A DNA stretch of 64,000 nucleotides from Treponema sp. (GTDB taxonomy: Bacteria; Spirochaetota; Spirochaetia; Treponematales; Treponemataceae). The translations under genes and the position numbers were made by a program. Below the pieces are notes generated by a model. It saw only the letters and a program-made list of their open reading frames with translations. It searched no databases and had not been told where the DNA came from. The stretch covers positions 1-64,000 of the forward strand of contig JAEESN010000002.1 of assembly GCA_016286365.1 (NCBI GenBank), given 5' to 3'. Below are positions 7,902 through 17,962 of the stretch, piece by piece. How positions within the stretch are numbered: position 1 is the stretch's first letter; each line of letters starts with the position of its first letter.

Positions 7902-8615
7902 TTATTTCTGACTTTCCAAAACCTTTGTTACACTGATTCCGGTGAGCTTTCGGCATACATCAGAAAAATGTGATGGGGAAGAAAAACCTGCATCCATAGA
8001 AGCATCTGTCAAAGAGCGGCCTTTCATCACCTCGCGCCAGACATATTCAAACTGCCTCATCAAAAGATAACTTTTTAAGGCAATGCCGGTTTCGTTCTTA
8101 AAAAGATGTGTAAGATAACTTTCTGAATAAGAATATTTTTCTGCAAGCTCACTTACGCGTTCTCCAAGATGCTTAAAGCTGTCGATATTCTGGAGAATCT
8201 GTAAAATGCGTTCGTCAAGATTCAGTTTAGAAAGCTGAACCTCTCCCGCAAAATCAAATACAGTTTTTTTGATGATTTCTTCGGTAATGTTTGTTTTATC
8301 AAACATCAAATCCGGGAGATTAAATACTGCTATCGGTTCCCCTCGTAAAAACTTCTCTCTAAGAACTTCTGCAAAATGAGAGGTTGGATCTACAAAAAGA
8401 AAGAAAGCAATTTCGCCGTCCGGAGCTTTGTGATCAACATCGTTTTCAAGGATTATTATGTTGCCATGCACATCTTTCCCACCCGCCTGTAATTGTAAAT
8501 CCCCGTTACCGAAAAATACATGCAGCATATTATGGCGGTGAACGAGAGTATCCTTATAAGATGGAACAACGATGATATATGTTTTTTCAAAAAAAAGCTG
8601 AAATAAGTTGTGCAT
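7902..8615 (-). CDS. AraC family transcriptional regulator
   Basis: A 237-residue protein with an N-terminal ligand/oligomerisation region and a C-terminal AraC double helix-turn-helix (residues ~140-235: YSESYLTHLFKNETGIALK, then TDASMDAGFSSPSHFSDVCRKLTG). Such regulators often act on neighbouring uptake or efflux genes in response to a small ligand. A perfect metal box lies between its promoter and start, so its own expression is probably metal-controlled, as for the AraC gene at 30.3 kb. The target genes are not evident. Confidence 0.85.
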   Translation of the reverse strand: MHNLFQLFFEKTYIIVVPSYKDTLVHRHNMLHVFFGNGDLQLQAGGKDVHGNIIILENDVDHKAPDGEIAFFLFVDPTSHFAEVLREKFLRGEPIAVFNLPDLMFDKTNITEEIIKKTVFDFAGEVQLSKLNLDERILQILQNIDSFKHLGERVSELAEKYSYSESYLTHLFKNETGIALKSYLLMRQFEYVWREVMKGRSLTDASMDAGFSSPSHFSDVCRKLTGISVTKVLESQK

Positions 8616-8638
8616 TATTTTTCATCCCCCATAATTTT

Positions 8639-8693
8639 GTTAGTATTCACTAACTTATAGAAATAAGATATTCATTTTCACCCTTTTATTCAA
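8639..8693 (-). promoter_or_regulatory. Promoter and metal box of the AraC gene
   Basis: On the minus strand, -35 TTGAAT (8693-8688) and -10 TATCTT (8670-8665) are 17 bp apart. The box GTTAGTATTCACTAAC (plus-strand reading, 8639-8654) lies just downstream, 24 bases before the ATG. It is a perfect match to GTTAGTnnnnACTAAC. Confidence 0.75.
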
Positions 8694-8726
8694 GGAGAGG
8701 ATAATATTTGTTCACCGAAAGAAGAA

Positions 8727-9157
8727 AATTGATGTAATTCTGCAGGAATTTATCGGAGCAAAATTGAATCATGTGCAATTTTACATAAATTCCCGGCGCA
8801 GAAAACACAGAATTTATGTAATTTCATGAAGCTCTGACGTCGCGCCGGGTAAAAGAGCCCTGATTTACATAAATTCTGCCCACCAAAGGAATAAAATTTA
8901 TGTAATTCTGAAGAAATCTGTCGACGCAAAATTGAATCATGTGCACTTTTACATAAATTCCCGGCGCAGAAAACACAGAATTTATGTAATTTCATGAAGC
9001 TCTGACGTCGCGCCGGGTAAAAAAGCCCTGATTTACATAAATTCTAACCGACAAAGGGACAAAATTTATGTAATTCAGAGAAATATCGCCGGTAAAATGC
9101 TGCGGCCCACAAAATTTTACATAAATTCAGCCCGCAGAAAGGTGGAAATTTATGTAA
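8727..9157. repeat. Hairpin array A1: five 41-bp units at an exact 84-bp pitch
   Basis: Units at 8781-8821, 8865-8905, 8949-8989, 9033-9073 and 9117-9157 each consist of TTACATAAATT, 19 variable bases, then AATTTATGTAA. Starts are exactly 84 bp apart. A decayed sixth half-unit (AATTGATGTAA) sits in register at 8727-8737. Units 1 and 3 and their spacers are nearly identical, so the array grew by doubling a 168-bp block. In those copies the loop CCCGGCGC (8792, 8960) can also pair with GCGCCGGG in the spacer (8842, 9010), giving a second, longer stem. ORFs here (repeats of LHKF...NLCK) are products of the palindrome. Confidence 0.9.
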
Positions 9158-9231
9158 AACAACAGGAATATTGTCGGAAGAAGAGAGAAAAAAGAATGCT
9201 GCAACGAAGAAATGAGGCTGAAAGGATTTAA

Positions 9232-10029
9232 TCATCCAATCGTACAAATCTTACCACGAAGAATATATCCTAATTTTGTATAGCAGGCGTTTGAGGCAGC
9301 GTAATCTGCATCTGTGTAAAGGGATGGAAGTAAGCCCTGCTTTACTGCTTCTTTACTAACCTGATAAACAAGATTTTCTGCGTAGTGTCTGCGACGATAA
9401 TCTTTGAGTGTATAAACAAGACTAAGGCTTGCAAGGTTGTTGGAAACCCTAAAGTTACAGCTTGCAACAAACTTACCTTCTGCGTTTTTCCAAAGGTACA
9501 TATGACCGTCTTCAATAATAGTCTTGGAATCTTTTCTATAGGTATCGCGATCCTGAACATCAATCTTGAGTTCTGTGTGAAAATTCTCTTTAAAATTTGT
9601 AAGCTCTTCTAAGTCTTCCATAGTGCAATGATGAAGTTCTCCGTCAACCTTTGTGATTTTCACCTCATCAACAAGCTTAGGACAATCGTATGCAAACATG
9701 TTTTTAAGGATAGAAAGTTTTTTGCCTTCGTCGGAAGCGCGCTTCATAAAATATTCTGCAAGCTCATACTTCATGACTATGCCGTGGTTCCCGTCTAAAA
9801 ATCCGTGCTCGGAGGCTTGCTTCCAGGCTTTATCCATTTCTTCCTGTGTCGCATCATCACCAGTCCATATCCACACAGGAAAAGGACTTTGAGAATAACA
9901 GATAATCATGCGGCTGTGATCAGTCAAAAGCAGTTCACAGTCTCTTTTCATAATGCGGGCAAGAACAAAAAAAGTATATTTATCTGCTTCAAGAATTTTA
10001 AAATCTCTTTCGTCTGCAAAAGTATCCAT
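9232..10029 (-). CDS. GNAT family N-acetyltransferase
   Basis: A 265-residue acetyltransferase with a GNAT domain in its second half. Recognisable parts are VASCNFRVSNNLASLSLVYT (beta 4), the cofactor loop YRRRHYAENLVY (a variant of R/Q-x-x-G-x-A, lacking the usual glycine) and the final YTDADYAASNACYTKLGY. The first ~125 residues are an accessory region found in two-domain GNATs. The substrate is unknown. Hairpin array A1 begins just beyond its 3' end. Confidence 0.8.
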   Translation of the reverse strand: MDTFADERDFKILEADKYTFFVLARIMKRDCELLLTDHSRMIICYSQSPFPVWIWTGDDATQEEMDKAWKQASEHGFLDGNHGIVMKYELAEYFMKRASDEGKKLSILKNMFAYDCPKLVDEVKITKVDGELHHCTMEDLEELTNFKENFHTELKIDVQDRDTYRKDSKTIIEDGHMYLWKNAEGKFVASCNFRVSNNLASLSLVYTLKDYRRRHYAENLVYQVSKEAVKQGLLPSLYTDADYAASNACYTKLGYILRGKICTIG

Positions 10030-10086
10030 GGGTTATCCTCTCTTTACAATGACAGGGACATAAATCATAAACTGATTGGTCTTAAA

Positions 10087-10413
10087 TTAAAAGGAAGACG
10101 CTTGTACAATTATTGTACCAATTCCTACTGCAAAATCTAAGAATATAATGATTACATTGATTATTTTGATTTTTGTTTTTGCTTGTATATTTTTAATCAC
10201 GCCTGTTATTGTCAGAATGATAAGCACAGGAAGTAAAACAACAACATAAAAAATGCTGATTCCCCCAATAAAAAGTAAAAGCTTTCTACTTACATTAAAA
10301 TTACCTGCAAGCAAACAAATGTAAACAATTTCTGTAATGATAATTATCAGAAGCACAATGAGATTGAGTATTATATTTTTTTGTTTTAACTTTTCCGTTG
10401 TCCCAATAGTCAT
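10087..10413 (-). CDS. Small three-helix membrane protein
   Basis: A 108-residue protein with three strongly hydrophobic segments (residues ~15-35, 43-67 and 83-103) and no cysteines. I recognise no family. Codon use is like the neighbours, and the ORF is isolated, with no strong Shine-Dalgarno site (TATAAA lies just before the ATG). It may be a genuine membrane protein gene, but the hydrophobicity could exaggerate that impression. Confidence 0.5.
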   Translation of the reverse strand: MTIGTTEKLKQKNIILNLIVLLIIIITEIVYICLLAGNFNVSRKLLLFIGGISIFYVVVLLPVLIILTITGVIKNIQAKTKIKIINVIIIFLDFAVGIGTIIVQASSF

Positions 10414-10577
10414 ATTTTATAATCCGGTAAAATTTCAAAACTGTTTTCGTTTAATAAGAAATCATAAAAACTTCCTACATAATATTTTTGCATACAGATG
10501 TACAAATATCAAGTAAAGTCTGACAACCCTCCAAAAATTTACCGTAGTCAAACTAAATCTATATAAACCCCCATACA

Positions 10578-11207
10578 TCATCCTCTGCCCATTGTCGTTT
10601 TAATCGCTCCTTTTGCATGAATCCTCACTACCCTATTTGTGTCGGTTTCTGAGATTTTTTTGAGAAGTTCAATATAGGGCACCACAAACTCAAGTCTCCT
10701 TTTCCCAAGAACTCTGAAAACCTCCGGTGCTTCCATTCTCACTTTATCATCCGGGTCAGAAAGAAGTTCTGTAAAAACATCCATGTACCCAGAATAAATA
10801 TCCGGAGTACTTGTTGCAATATTTTCCGATGCCCAGATGAAGTTTAATCGCACGTTTGGGGCTTCGTCTTTTGCAAAAAGAAATAGATCCTTCCAGTAAG
10901 GTTTGACTAACTCAAAATCTGCTCGACCGATTCTTCCAAGTGCATTGAGGGCGCGTTCACGAAGAAGTGAATCAGGGTTGTCCAGAAAGACGGTAATTTG
11001 CGGAACATACTCAGCAATTTTTTCCGGAAACTTCAGTCCCATCTCTCCAAGAAGCCACAGGACTTTAGCCTGGATTTTTGTAGAATCTGATTTAAGCAAG
11101 GAAGCAACCTCAGAAATACTCTTCTCCCATTCACCTTTATTTTTTGTAAGCTCGCCGAGTTTTTTATAGAGTTCTTCTTCCGTCATTTCTTCATTTTTAT
11201 ATTTCAT
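10578..11207 (-). CDS. HEAT-repeat protein
   Basis: A 209-residue all-helical protein with about four HEAT-like repeats (AKVLWLLGEMGLKFPE, LRERALNALGRIG, VRLNFIWASENIA, VRMEAPEVFRVLGKR). Such solenoids are binding scaffolds, not enzymes. It overlaps the PadR-type regulator by 4 bases (start 11207, regulator stop 11204), so it is co-translated as the last gene of the CPBP-PadR-HEAT operon. It could modulate the regulator or the membrane protein; that is inference from position. Confidence 0.75.
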   Translation of the reverse strand: MKYKNEEMTEEELYKKLGELTKNKGEWEKSISEVASLLKSDSTKIQAKVLWLLGEMGLKFPEKIAEYVPQITVFLDNPDSLLRERALNALGRIGRADFELVKPYWKDLFLFAKDEAPNVRLNFIWASENIATSTPDIYSGYMDVFTELLSDPDDKVRMEAPEVFRVLGKRRLEFVVPYIELLKKISETDTNRVVRIHAKGAIKTTMGRG

Positions 11208-11704
11208 AACTTTCTAAGAGTTTCCTTTTCCATCTGAATTATCTGAATCATCCTGTCTATGGAACAGATATTGATATAAGGAATTTTTTGTGAAAGCATT
11301 ATGTCGCGGTGTTCCTTAGTTCCTTTTTCATATTCATCTAAAAGGGCGGCGCGTTTTTTCTTTTCTGCTTCAAGCTCTTTTTTTGTAAGCACCCCTGAAT
11401 AAATCACTGCAAGGCAAAACCACACAGAATCAAAATCAATTCGTTCAAAAAGTTCGCAGATTGTACCTTTCAACTCCGCTCGACCGCTTTCCGTCAAACG
11501 GTAAACAGCTTTGTTTTCGGCTTTACCTGTATCTTCTATAAGGCCTTTTTTTTCAAGCCGAAGACATGTTTCGTAAAGTGTAGTCGCTCCAATCGGATGC
11601 CAGTACTGCATGTTCATATTATCAATCATCTTGAGCATGTCGTAAGCATTCATTTCGCCTTCCAAAAGCATTCCTGCAATTACGATTGAAGTTTTAGACA
11701 GCAT
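11204..11704 (-). CDS. PadR family transcriptional regulator
   Basis: A 166-residue protein with an N-terminal winged helix of the PadR type (GMLLEGEMNAYDMLKMIDN ... LYETCLRLEKKGLIEDTG ... YRLTESGRAELK) and a C-terminal helical dimerisation region. PadR repressors usually control their own operon and an adjacent membrane protein or exporter. Here it overlaps the CPBP-like gene by 11 bases, and a perfect 16-bp palindrome lies in that operon's promoter. Confidence 0.85.
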   Translation of the reverse strand: MLSKTSIVIAGMLLEGEMNAYDMLKMIDNMNMQYWHPIGATTLYETCLRLEKKGLIEDTGKAENKAVYRLTESGRAELKGTICELFERIDFDSVWFCLAVIYSGVLTKKELEAEKKKRAALLDEYEKGTKEHRDIMLSQKIPYINICSIDRMIQIIQMEKETLRKL

Positions 11705-12431
11705 TACGTTTTCTCCTTCTGATTATGAAAATCCAGATTGCTGATAAAGCCAGAATCACAAGCGCAATGATAAATGATTCAAGATTTTTGATTTCGTTCC
11801 CCGCTTCCGAAGAAACAATCACATCCCATAAAGCACCAACTCCCCAGAAGAAAGGAAATATAATTAAAAGATTTTGTGTGATGTAATAAACCGAGCAATA
11901 CATGAGTCCGACCAAGAACAAATGAAGGAACTCCGGCTGAAAGCCCGCATGATGGAAAGAATAAAATGCACTGGTCAAAAGAATTGCAGGAATAATACCA
12001 AACGCCTTTTCAAAGCTTGCACGAAGATAACCATAAATAAAGGTCATCTCAAAAATCCCTGCTACAAGAATATAAGTTGCCGCATAAAGATTTTTGATTT
12101 CCAGGATTCCCGTAGGCCTTTCATCTTTCAAAAACATTGCAAGAAGTCCGGCTGCAAAAACAAAATCCAGCACAAGACTCAAAACTGTTTTTCGCCCTGT
12201 AAAGCCGATTGCTTTCATCCCTTCTTCCTTCTTTCCGACATAGAGCGAAACAAAAACAACACCAAGCCCAAAAATCATCAAGAGATCACGGAGAACAAAA
12301 GACATTGCTTTATCAAAGAAAGAATCTCCGCCAAAAAGGAGCATTATTAAACTGAGAAAAATCATTCCCGCCCCGGCATAGAATGCCACAGCAGTTTCTT
12401 TTGTGAAATTGAATCGAAATAACTTATTCAT
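11694..12431 (-). CDS. CPBP-like intramembrane protein with degenerate protease motifs
   Basis: A 245-residue protein with seven or so membrane segments resembling the CPBP (CAAX protease and bacteriocin-processing) family. The place of the catalytic EExxxR motif reads FEMTFIY, with the second Glu and the Arg changed. A later FxxxH-type motif (FYSFHHAGF) remains. It may therefore lack protease activity and act as a membrane binding protein. The start at 12431 is preferred over 12479 because GGAGGTGATT lies directly upstream; the longer version would run through the promoter. First gene of the CPBP-PadR-HEAT operon. Confidence 0.75.
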   Translation of the reverse strand: MNKLFRFNFTKETAVAFYAGAGMIFLSLIMLLFGGDSFFDKAMSFVLRDLLMIFGLGVVFVSLYVGKKEEGMKAIGFTGRKTVLSLVLDFVFAAGLLAMFLKDERPTGILEIKNLYAATYILVAGIFEMTFIYGYLRASFEKAFGIIPAILLTSAFYSFHHAGFQPEFLHLFLVGLMYCSVYYITQNLLIIFPFFWGVGALWDVIVSSEAGNEIKNLESFIIALVILALSAIWIFIIRRRKRNAV

Positions 12432-12450
12432 AATCACCTCCATTGGGGTG

Positions 12451-12479
12451 AATTTACTACGTATACGTAGTATTGTCAA
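12451..12479 (-). promoter_or_regulatory. Promoter with PadR-type operator ACTACGTATACGTAGT
   Basis: The minus-strand promoter has -35 TTGACA (12479-12474) and -10 TAAATT (12456-12451) with a 17-bp spacer. A perfect 16-bp palindrome (12456-12471) fills the spacer. It is the obvious binding site for the PadR regulator of this operon. Confidence 0.8.
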
Positions 12480-12550
12480 GTAAGTTATTCTTTTTTTTTT
12501 CTGGAATGATTTTGCATTATTTATAAGTCAATTTTCATTACGTATATACT

Positions 12551-12587
12551 AAAAAAAAATCCGCCGAACTTTTCGGTAGGGCGGATT
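12551..12587 (-). terminator. Intrinsic terminator of eno
   Basis: Stem AATCCGCC/GGCGGATT (12558-12587) is followed on the minus strand by a run of nine T. It lies 24 bases after the enolase stop. Confidence 0.85.
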
Positions 12588-12610
12588 AGATGGATTTAAT
12601 TTCCTGAATT

Positions 12611-13995
<1,385 letters not shown>

Positions 13996-14054
13996 ACAAC
14001 AAAATAATCTAGCACGAGGAATTTCACACCACTAGAAACTTTTTTCCTACACAT

Positions 14055-14975
14055 CTAATCAAAGAGCTCAGGCTGACTGATTTTTTCATCCTGCGGAAAC
14101 TCTTCTATCCACTTAAAAACGCTATCTGTTCCAAGCATGATGTTATTCTTTCGGCAGAGATCTTTTAAATAAATCATAAGTTCATGTTCGTGCGGACTTG
14201 GTGCCATATAATTATAACCAAAAGTTTTCATATAACGTTCTTTGAGCCCTTTGAATATAACTCCGGTTCCTTCATTATTTGAGTATATCTCTTCTTCCGC
14301 CTTTGCCAGCCTGTCCAGCGCCTTATAAAAATATTCCCTGTTTCCATCGCGGAGTGTAAGACCGATTCCAAAACAGAGAATTGCCTTCACTCTGGCGCGA
14401 ACACAGTAATCAATAATACCATCAATGTTTTCCCGCGTGTCATTTATAAAAGGAAGGAGCGGGCTGAACCATACAACGGTAGGAATACCCGCATCACGGC
14501 AGGCACATAAAACTTCAAATCGACGGCTTGTGGGACAGACTCCCCCTTCAATCTTTCGGCATAATTCATCGTCTGCAGTGGTGAGCGTCATCTGAACAAC
14601 AGCCTTTGTTTTATTGTTTATACGTGTAAGGATGTCCAGGTCACGGAGTACAAGATCTGATTTTGTTATAAGCGTTGAGCCAAAATTGTAGCGCTCGATA
14701 ATTTCAAGACAACGACGCATAAGTCCTAGATCTTTTTCAATCGGGATGTAAGGGTCTCCCATACTGCCTGTGCCGATCATGCATCGTTTGCTTTTTTTTC
14801 TGAGTGTTTCTTCCAGAAGTTCCGGCGCATTCTTTTTTACTTCGATGTCTTCAAAATCATGTGTAAACTGATAGCACCTGCTCCGCGAGTCGCAATAAAT
14901 ACACCCATGCAGACACCCGCGGTAGATGTTCATGCTTCGAGGAGTCAGAATTGTCTTGGCGTTCACAAAATGCAT
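14055..14975 (-). CDS. SPL-like radical SAM protein
   Basis: A 306-residue radical SAM protein from the start at 14975. The FeS motif is RGCLHGCIYCDSR (C-x3-C-x2-C), preceded by MNIYRG as in spore photoproduct lyase-like and Rv2578c-like proteins. GTGSMGDPY and a TLTTADDELCRKIE segment follow. SPL relatives in non-sporeformers probably modify or repair nucleic acids, but the substrate here is unknown. The upstream ATG (15005) would include the promoter; ATG 14975 lies 6 nt after TATAAT and has no ribosome site, so a leaderless message is likely. Confidence 0.8.
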   Translation of the reverse strand: MHFVNAKTILTPRSMNIYRGCLHGCIYCDSRSRCYQFTHDFEDIEVKKNAPELLEETLRKKSKRCMIGTGSMGDPYIPIEKDLGLMRRCLEIIERYNFGSTLITKSDLVLRDLDILTRINNKTKAVVQMTLTTADDELCRKIEGGVCPTSRRFEVLCACRDAGIPTVVWFSPLLPFINDTRENIDGIIDYCVRARVKAILCFGIGLTLRDGNREYFYKALDRLAKAEEEIYSNNEGTGVIFKGLKERYMKTFGYNYMAPSPHEHELMIYLKDLCRKNNIMLGTDSVFKWIEEFPQDEKISQPELFD

Positions 14976-14981
14976 GAGCCT

Positions 14982-15016
14982 ATTATACCACATAAAATAT
15001 GACAAGTGGATGTCAT
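14982..15016 (-). promoter_or_regulatory. Leaderless promoter with inverted repeat
   Basis: The -10 TATAAT (14987-14982) is only 6 nt before the ATG of the radical SAM gene. Upstream, ATGACA-agtgga-TGTCAT (14999-15016) forms an inverted repeat in the -35 region that could be an operator. Confidence 0.6.
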
Positions 15017-15084
15017 ATTTTTAATGAGAGAGGTTGAGGCGCAAACATGTATTCTTGGGAAAAACTAATAGCAAATAAACAGGA

Positions 15085-15508
15085 TTTTACGGACGAAATG
15101 CTCAAAAATCGTGATTTCGTCCGTAAAATATGACATTGTGGGGCATTTTGGGAGATGGGAATATGGATTTGCCACAAGATTTTACGGACGAAATAGCTAA
15201 AAACAACGGTTTCGTCCGTAAAATACTAAATTGCAGCTTCATTCCGGAGAATGAAATATGGATTTGCCACACATTTTTACGGACGAAATGCTCAAAAACA
15301 ACGGTTTCGTCCGTAAATATAATCATTGCAGCTGTATTTCGGGAGATAGAATATGGCTCTGGCACAAGTATTTACGGACGAAATGCTCAAAAATCATGAT
15401 TTCGTCCGTAAAATACTAAATTGCAGCTTCATTCCGGAGAATGAAATATGGATCTGCCACACATTTTTACGGACGAAATGCTCAAAAATCGTGATTTCGT
15501 CCGTAAAA
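15085..15508. repeat. Hairpin array B1: five ~44-bp units at an exact 95-bp pitch
   Basis: Units start at 15085, 15180, 15275, 15370 and 15465. Each has arms TTTTACGGACGAAA and TTTCGTCCGTAAAA around a 16-nt loop, often TGCTCAAAAATCGTGA. Spacers are 51 bp. Spacers 2 and 4 are almost identical and contain a smaller hairpin, TTCATTC-cgga-GAATGAA; spacers 1 and 3 are diverged versions. Array B2 at 38.7 kb has the same arms and pitch. Confidence 0.9.
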
Positions 15509-15512
15509 AAGA

Positions 15513-16898
15513 TTAAAAACTAAACTTTGCATTAAAACTGATGCTGCTCAAATCCTTGTAGGCGCCGTATTTTCCGTCGCGGTCGGGGCCGGGGATAAAG
15601 ATGTAGGCATTCAAGGCAAGGCTTATCTGGTCAGAAAGGCTGTATTTTACCGATGGCGAAAGCATGCTGTCAAAATCGTTCAGGCCGATGACTCCGGCAA
15701 AGCTCAATTCCATTGTTTCGTTAAGAAGTGATTTTGAAATGCTTAAAGTTGCACCATGCTGATATGCATCTTTACGATCCAATGACTCAAGGCTGCCAAA
15801 AACATAATCACAATAGTACTGCGCTGTGATTGTCCATCCTGATGGCATCCAGTCTATACCGGCAAGAGCAGAAAGCTGATTGCGACGTTCAGAGATTTCC
15901 GTTTGGGCAGGATCTGTTGCACTAAGGTTTTCGGAAATAATCCCGTCTGCTTTTTTCTGAAAATGCCTCATCGGGAAAAAGGCTGTTTCAAGGCGGAGAA
16001 CTGTTGCACCAATCGGGAGTGCCGCATCTATACCAAGCATTGCCATTCTTTTGTAATCTCCGCTGACTATCATCTTTTCCGGCATTGCAGTAGACGGATC
16101 CGAAGGATTTGTCGGTGCTCCGAATATAATCTGATAGTTCATAAATGGAAGATCATCCCATCCGTAAAAACCATAGAAAGAAAAATCCAGAGCCGAAAAA
16201 TATCCGGAAACTTTTAAGCCATATTCACCGTTCCAGATTGCTGCCTCTGGTTTAGAAATATTTCCGATGTAGACTGGAAGCGGAAGAACAATACCTGGTC
16301 CTGCTGGGAAACTGATTATAGAAGGAACAACGTATTTTTTAAGAGGATTATCTTCTGCGAGTGGAAGTGCTGATGGTGTAAAAAATGGAATCCAATATGC
16401 ATCCATAGTGAACTGATCGCCTGAAAAGGAAAGACGGATCGCATCAAATGGAAGTTTTGAATTATCAGAAATCATTGCAGAAAAGCTTGACATATCCGAA
16501 GGACACAAAACATTTGTGATATCGATTCCATCAGCTTTACCCCACGCTGCTTTCTGTCGCCCGATGCGGATTCCCCAGAATGAATCTGTATAATCAAGCC
16601 AGAGTTCACCAAGAGATATATCAAATCCATCGGAAGGGTTTGCCGAAGTCCCGTTTAGAACTCCGGTTGCATCGTAGGAAAAAGTTCCTTCGGCATAGGC
16701 AGAACTGTTTCCATAATATGCCTCTACTTTTCCTGTGAAGTCAGTATTAGCTAACGAAAAATCGCCTGCAACTTCGTCGTTTGTCCACGGAGCAAACACA
16801 CCCCAGGTGGTAGAGATATCGCCGGAAAAGGATGCACCTTCGGCAAAGAGATATATACACGATAATAAAAATGATAAGGTTAGAAATTTCTTTTTCAT
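15513..16898 (-). CDS. Predicted outer-membrane beta-barrel protein
   Basis: A 461-residue exported protein with a signal peptide (MKKKFLTLSFLLSCIYLFAEG) and alternating amphipathic strands throughout, ending in aromatic residues (SISFNAKFSF) as outer-membrane barrels do. The layout resembles DUF1302-like or porin-like barrels. It is the last gene of the MMPL-LolA-like-barrel operon, after a ~180-base gap carrying a GC-rich palindromic element. It could be the outer-membrane end of a lipid or hydrophobic-compound export route; this is inference from the gene set. Confidence 0.75.
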   Translation of the reverse strand: MKKKFLTLSFLLSCIYLFAEGASFSGDISTTWGVFAPWTNDEVAGDFSLANTDFTGKVEAYYGNSSAYAEGTFSYDATGVLNGTSANPSDGFDISLGELWLDYTDSFWGIRIGRQKAAWGKADGIDITNVLCPSDMSSFSAMISDNSKLPFDAIRLSFSGDQFTMDAYWIPFFTPSALPLAEDNPLKKYVVPSIISFPAGPGIVLPLPVYIGNISKPEAAIWNGEYGLKVSGYFSALDFSFYGFYGWDDLPFMNYQIIFGAPTNPSDPSTAMPEKMIVSGDYKRMAMLGIDAALPIGATVLRLETAFFPMRHFQKKADGIISENLSATDPAQTEISERRNQLSALAGIDWMPSGWTITAQYYCDYVFGSLESLDRKDAYQHGATLSISKSLLNETMELSFAGVIGLNDFDSMLSPSVKYSLSDQISLALNAYIFIPGPDRDGKYGAYKDLSSISFNAKFSF

Positions 16899-16951
16899 AA
16901 AAGTTTTCCTTTTTAGATGAGGGTAAGATTCGAAGAAAAAATTATAAACTA

Positions 16952-17058
16952 CGTTAGCGCTGGGAGCCCCTTGCCGACCGGAACGAAGTGAGGACGGTGA
17001 GCGTTAGCGAAGGGCAGACATAGCGACCGCGAGCAATGCGAGCGGGAACGCCCAACGC
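16952..17058. repeat. GC-rich palindromic intergenic element
   Basis: Strongly GC-rich DNA with nested inverted motifs, unlike the flanks, lies between the LolA-like and barrel genes. The block resembles the GC-rich stretch after feoB (37.6 kb). It may be a repeated mobile palindromic element or an mRNA processing or attenuation structure within the operon. Confidence 0.5.
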
Positions 17059-17079
17059 AATATTTGTATTTTATTTTTC

Positions 17080-17877
17080 CTACTTAATTCTTCCCTTCTC
17101 CAATGCTGCGACTGTGAACAATGAATCGTCGATGTCGCCGTCGTTGTATTTAATATTTTTTGTTTCGATGAGCGACCAGGTTCCAGTCTGAACATTTTCC
17201 ATCTTCATCTTCTGGGCAGTTGTATAGCCTTTGATTGTTGTAAAATCAGTGCAGGTAAGAACGCGGTGAAGCTGATTCTGTCTGTCGTAAAATTCACACT
17301 TGCGCATGATGTAATCTTTTTTACCAATATAAGTGATGTAGCGTGGATCTTTCTCTGTTCCCTTTTTGCTTTTACATTCAACCTTGTAGCAGTCAACGCC
17401 ATCAACTTTTTCTTCGCCAAGAAGTTTATAATCATAATCATTAAGACTACGCTCGCCCATATCCTGATAGGTAAAATCAGTTCCCATAAAACTTCCTTCG
17501 CTTTCAGAACCGCTTGATGCAATACGGCGAGTCTTTTTCATGGCTGGAAGATAGAGCCAGTTGTCGGCATCCTTTTTGTTACCCTTTGCATCTTCTTCGT
17601 AATTGAACATAAGATAACCTGTGCCTGCAACATCCTTTGGTGTGGTAAATACGATAACGCTTTTTTCTACGTCACCATAATCCTTACTCTTCATGATTAC
17701 TTCGCGGACTCTGTCTGAACCCTTCTTTGAATGAATTGTAAGAGTGGCAGTTGATGATGAAGTTTTTGGTTCAGGAACTTCGTCTGCCTTTTTCATGATG
17801 TCGTAACCTGTGAGGCTCTGTGCAAAAAGCGAGCCTGCAAGTAAAAGTGTTGAAAGTGTTGTGATAAGTTTTTTCAT
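17080..17877 (-). CDS. LolA-like outer membrane lipoprotein-sorting protein
   Basis: A 265-residue exported protein (signal MKKLITTLSTLLLAGSLFAQ) of the 'outer membrane lipoprotein-sorting protein' family. Internal motifs such as DNWLYLPAMKKTRRIASS and GSFMGTDFTYQDMGERSLNDY are highly typical. The LolA-type half-barrel carries lipids or lipoproteins across the periplasm. Such proteins are repeatedly encoded with MMPL transporters, as here (17963-20332), so it probably takes cargo from that pump. A clear AAGGAG site precedes the ATG. Confidence 0.9.
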   Translation of the reverse strand: MKKLITTLSTLLLAGSLFAQSLTGYDIMKKADEVPEPKTSSSTATLTIHSKKGSDRVREVIMKSKDYGDVEKSVIVFTTPKDVAGTGYLMFNYEEDAKGNKKDADNWLYLPAMKKTRRIASSGSESEGSFMGTDFTYQDMGERSLNDYDYKLLGEEKVDGVDCYKVECKSKKGTEKDPRYITYIGKKDYIMRKCEFYDRQNQLHRVLTCTDFTTIKGYTTAQKMKMENVQTGTWSLIETKNIKYNDGDIDDSLFTVAALEKGRIK

Positions 17878-17962
17878 ATAAATCTCCTTATTTCCTCTCT
17901 CCCGCGCCTCGATAAATCTCGGCGAACCATTCTCTCGTTAATCCTAAAATAACCCTGTCGGC

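Noticed and set aside
8727-9157. Small ORFs rich in LHKF...NLCK peptides (also at 25.4 and 28.2 kb) as real genes
   Set aside because: The palindromic arms read as these peptides on both strands. Composition follows the repeat and no ribosome site is present.
10905-10925. Metal box within the HEAT gene (GTAAGGTTTGACTAAC)
   Set aside because: Two mismatches in one half-site and no promoter nearby.
15085-15508. CRISPR array
   Set aside because: The repeat is a long hairpin, spacers are 51 bp and largely related to each other, and no cas gene is present.
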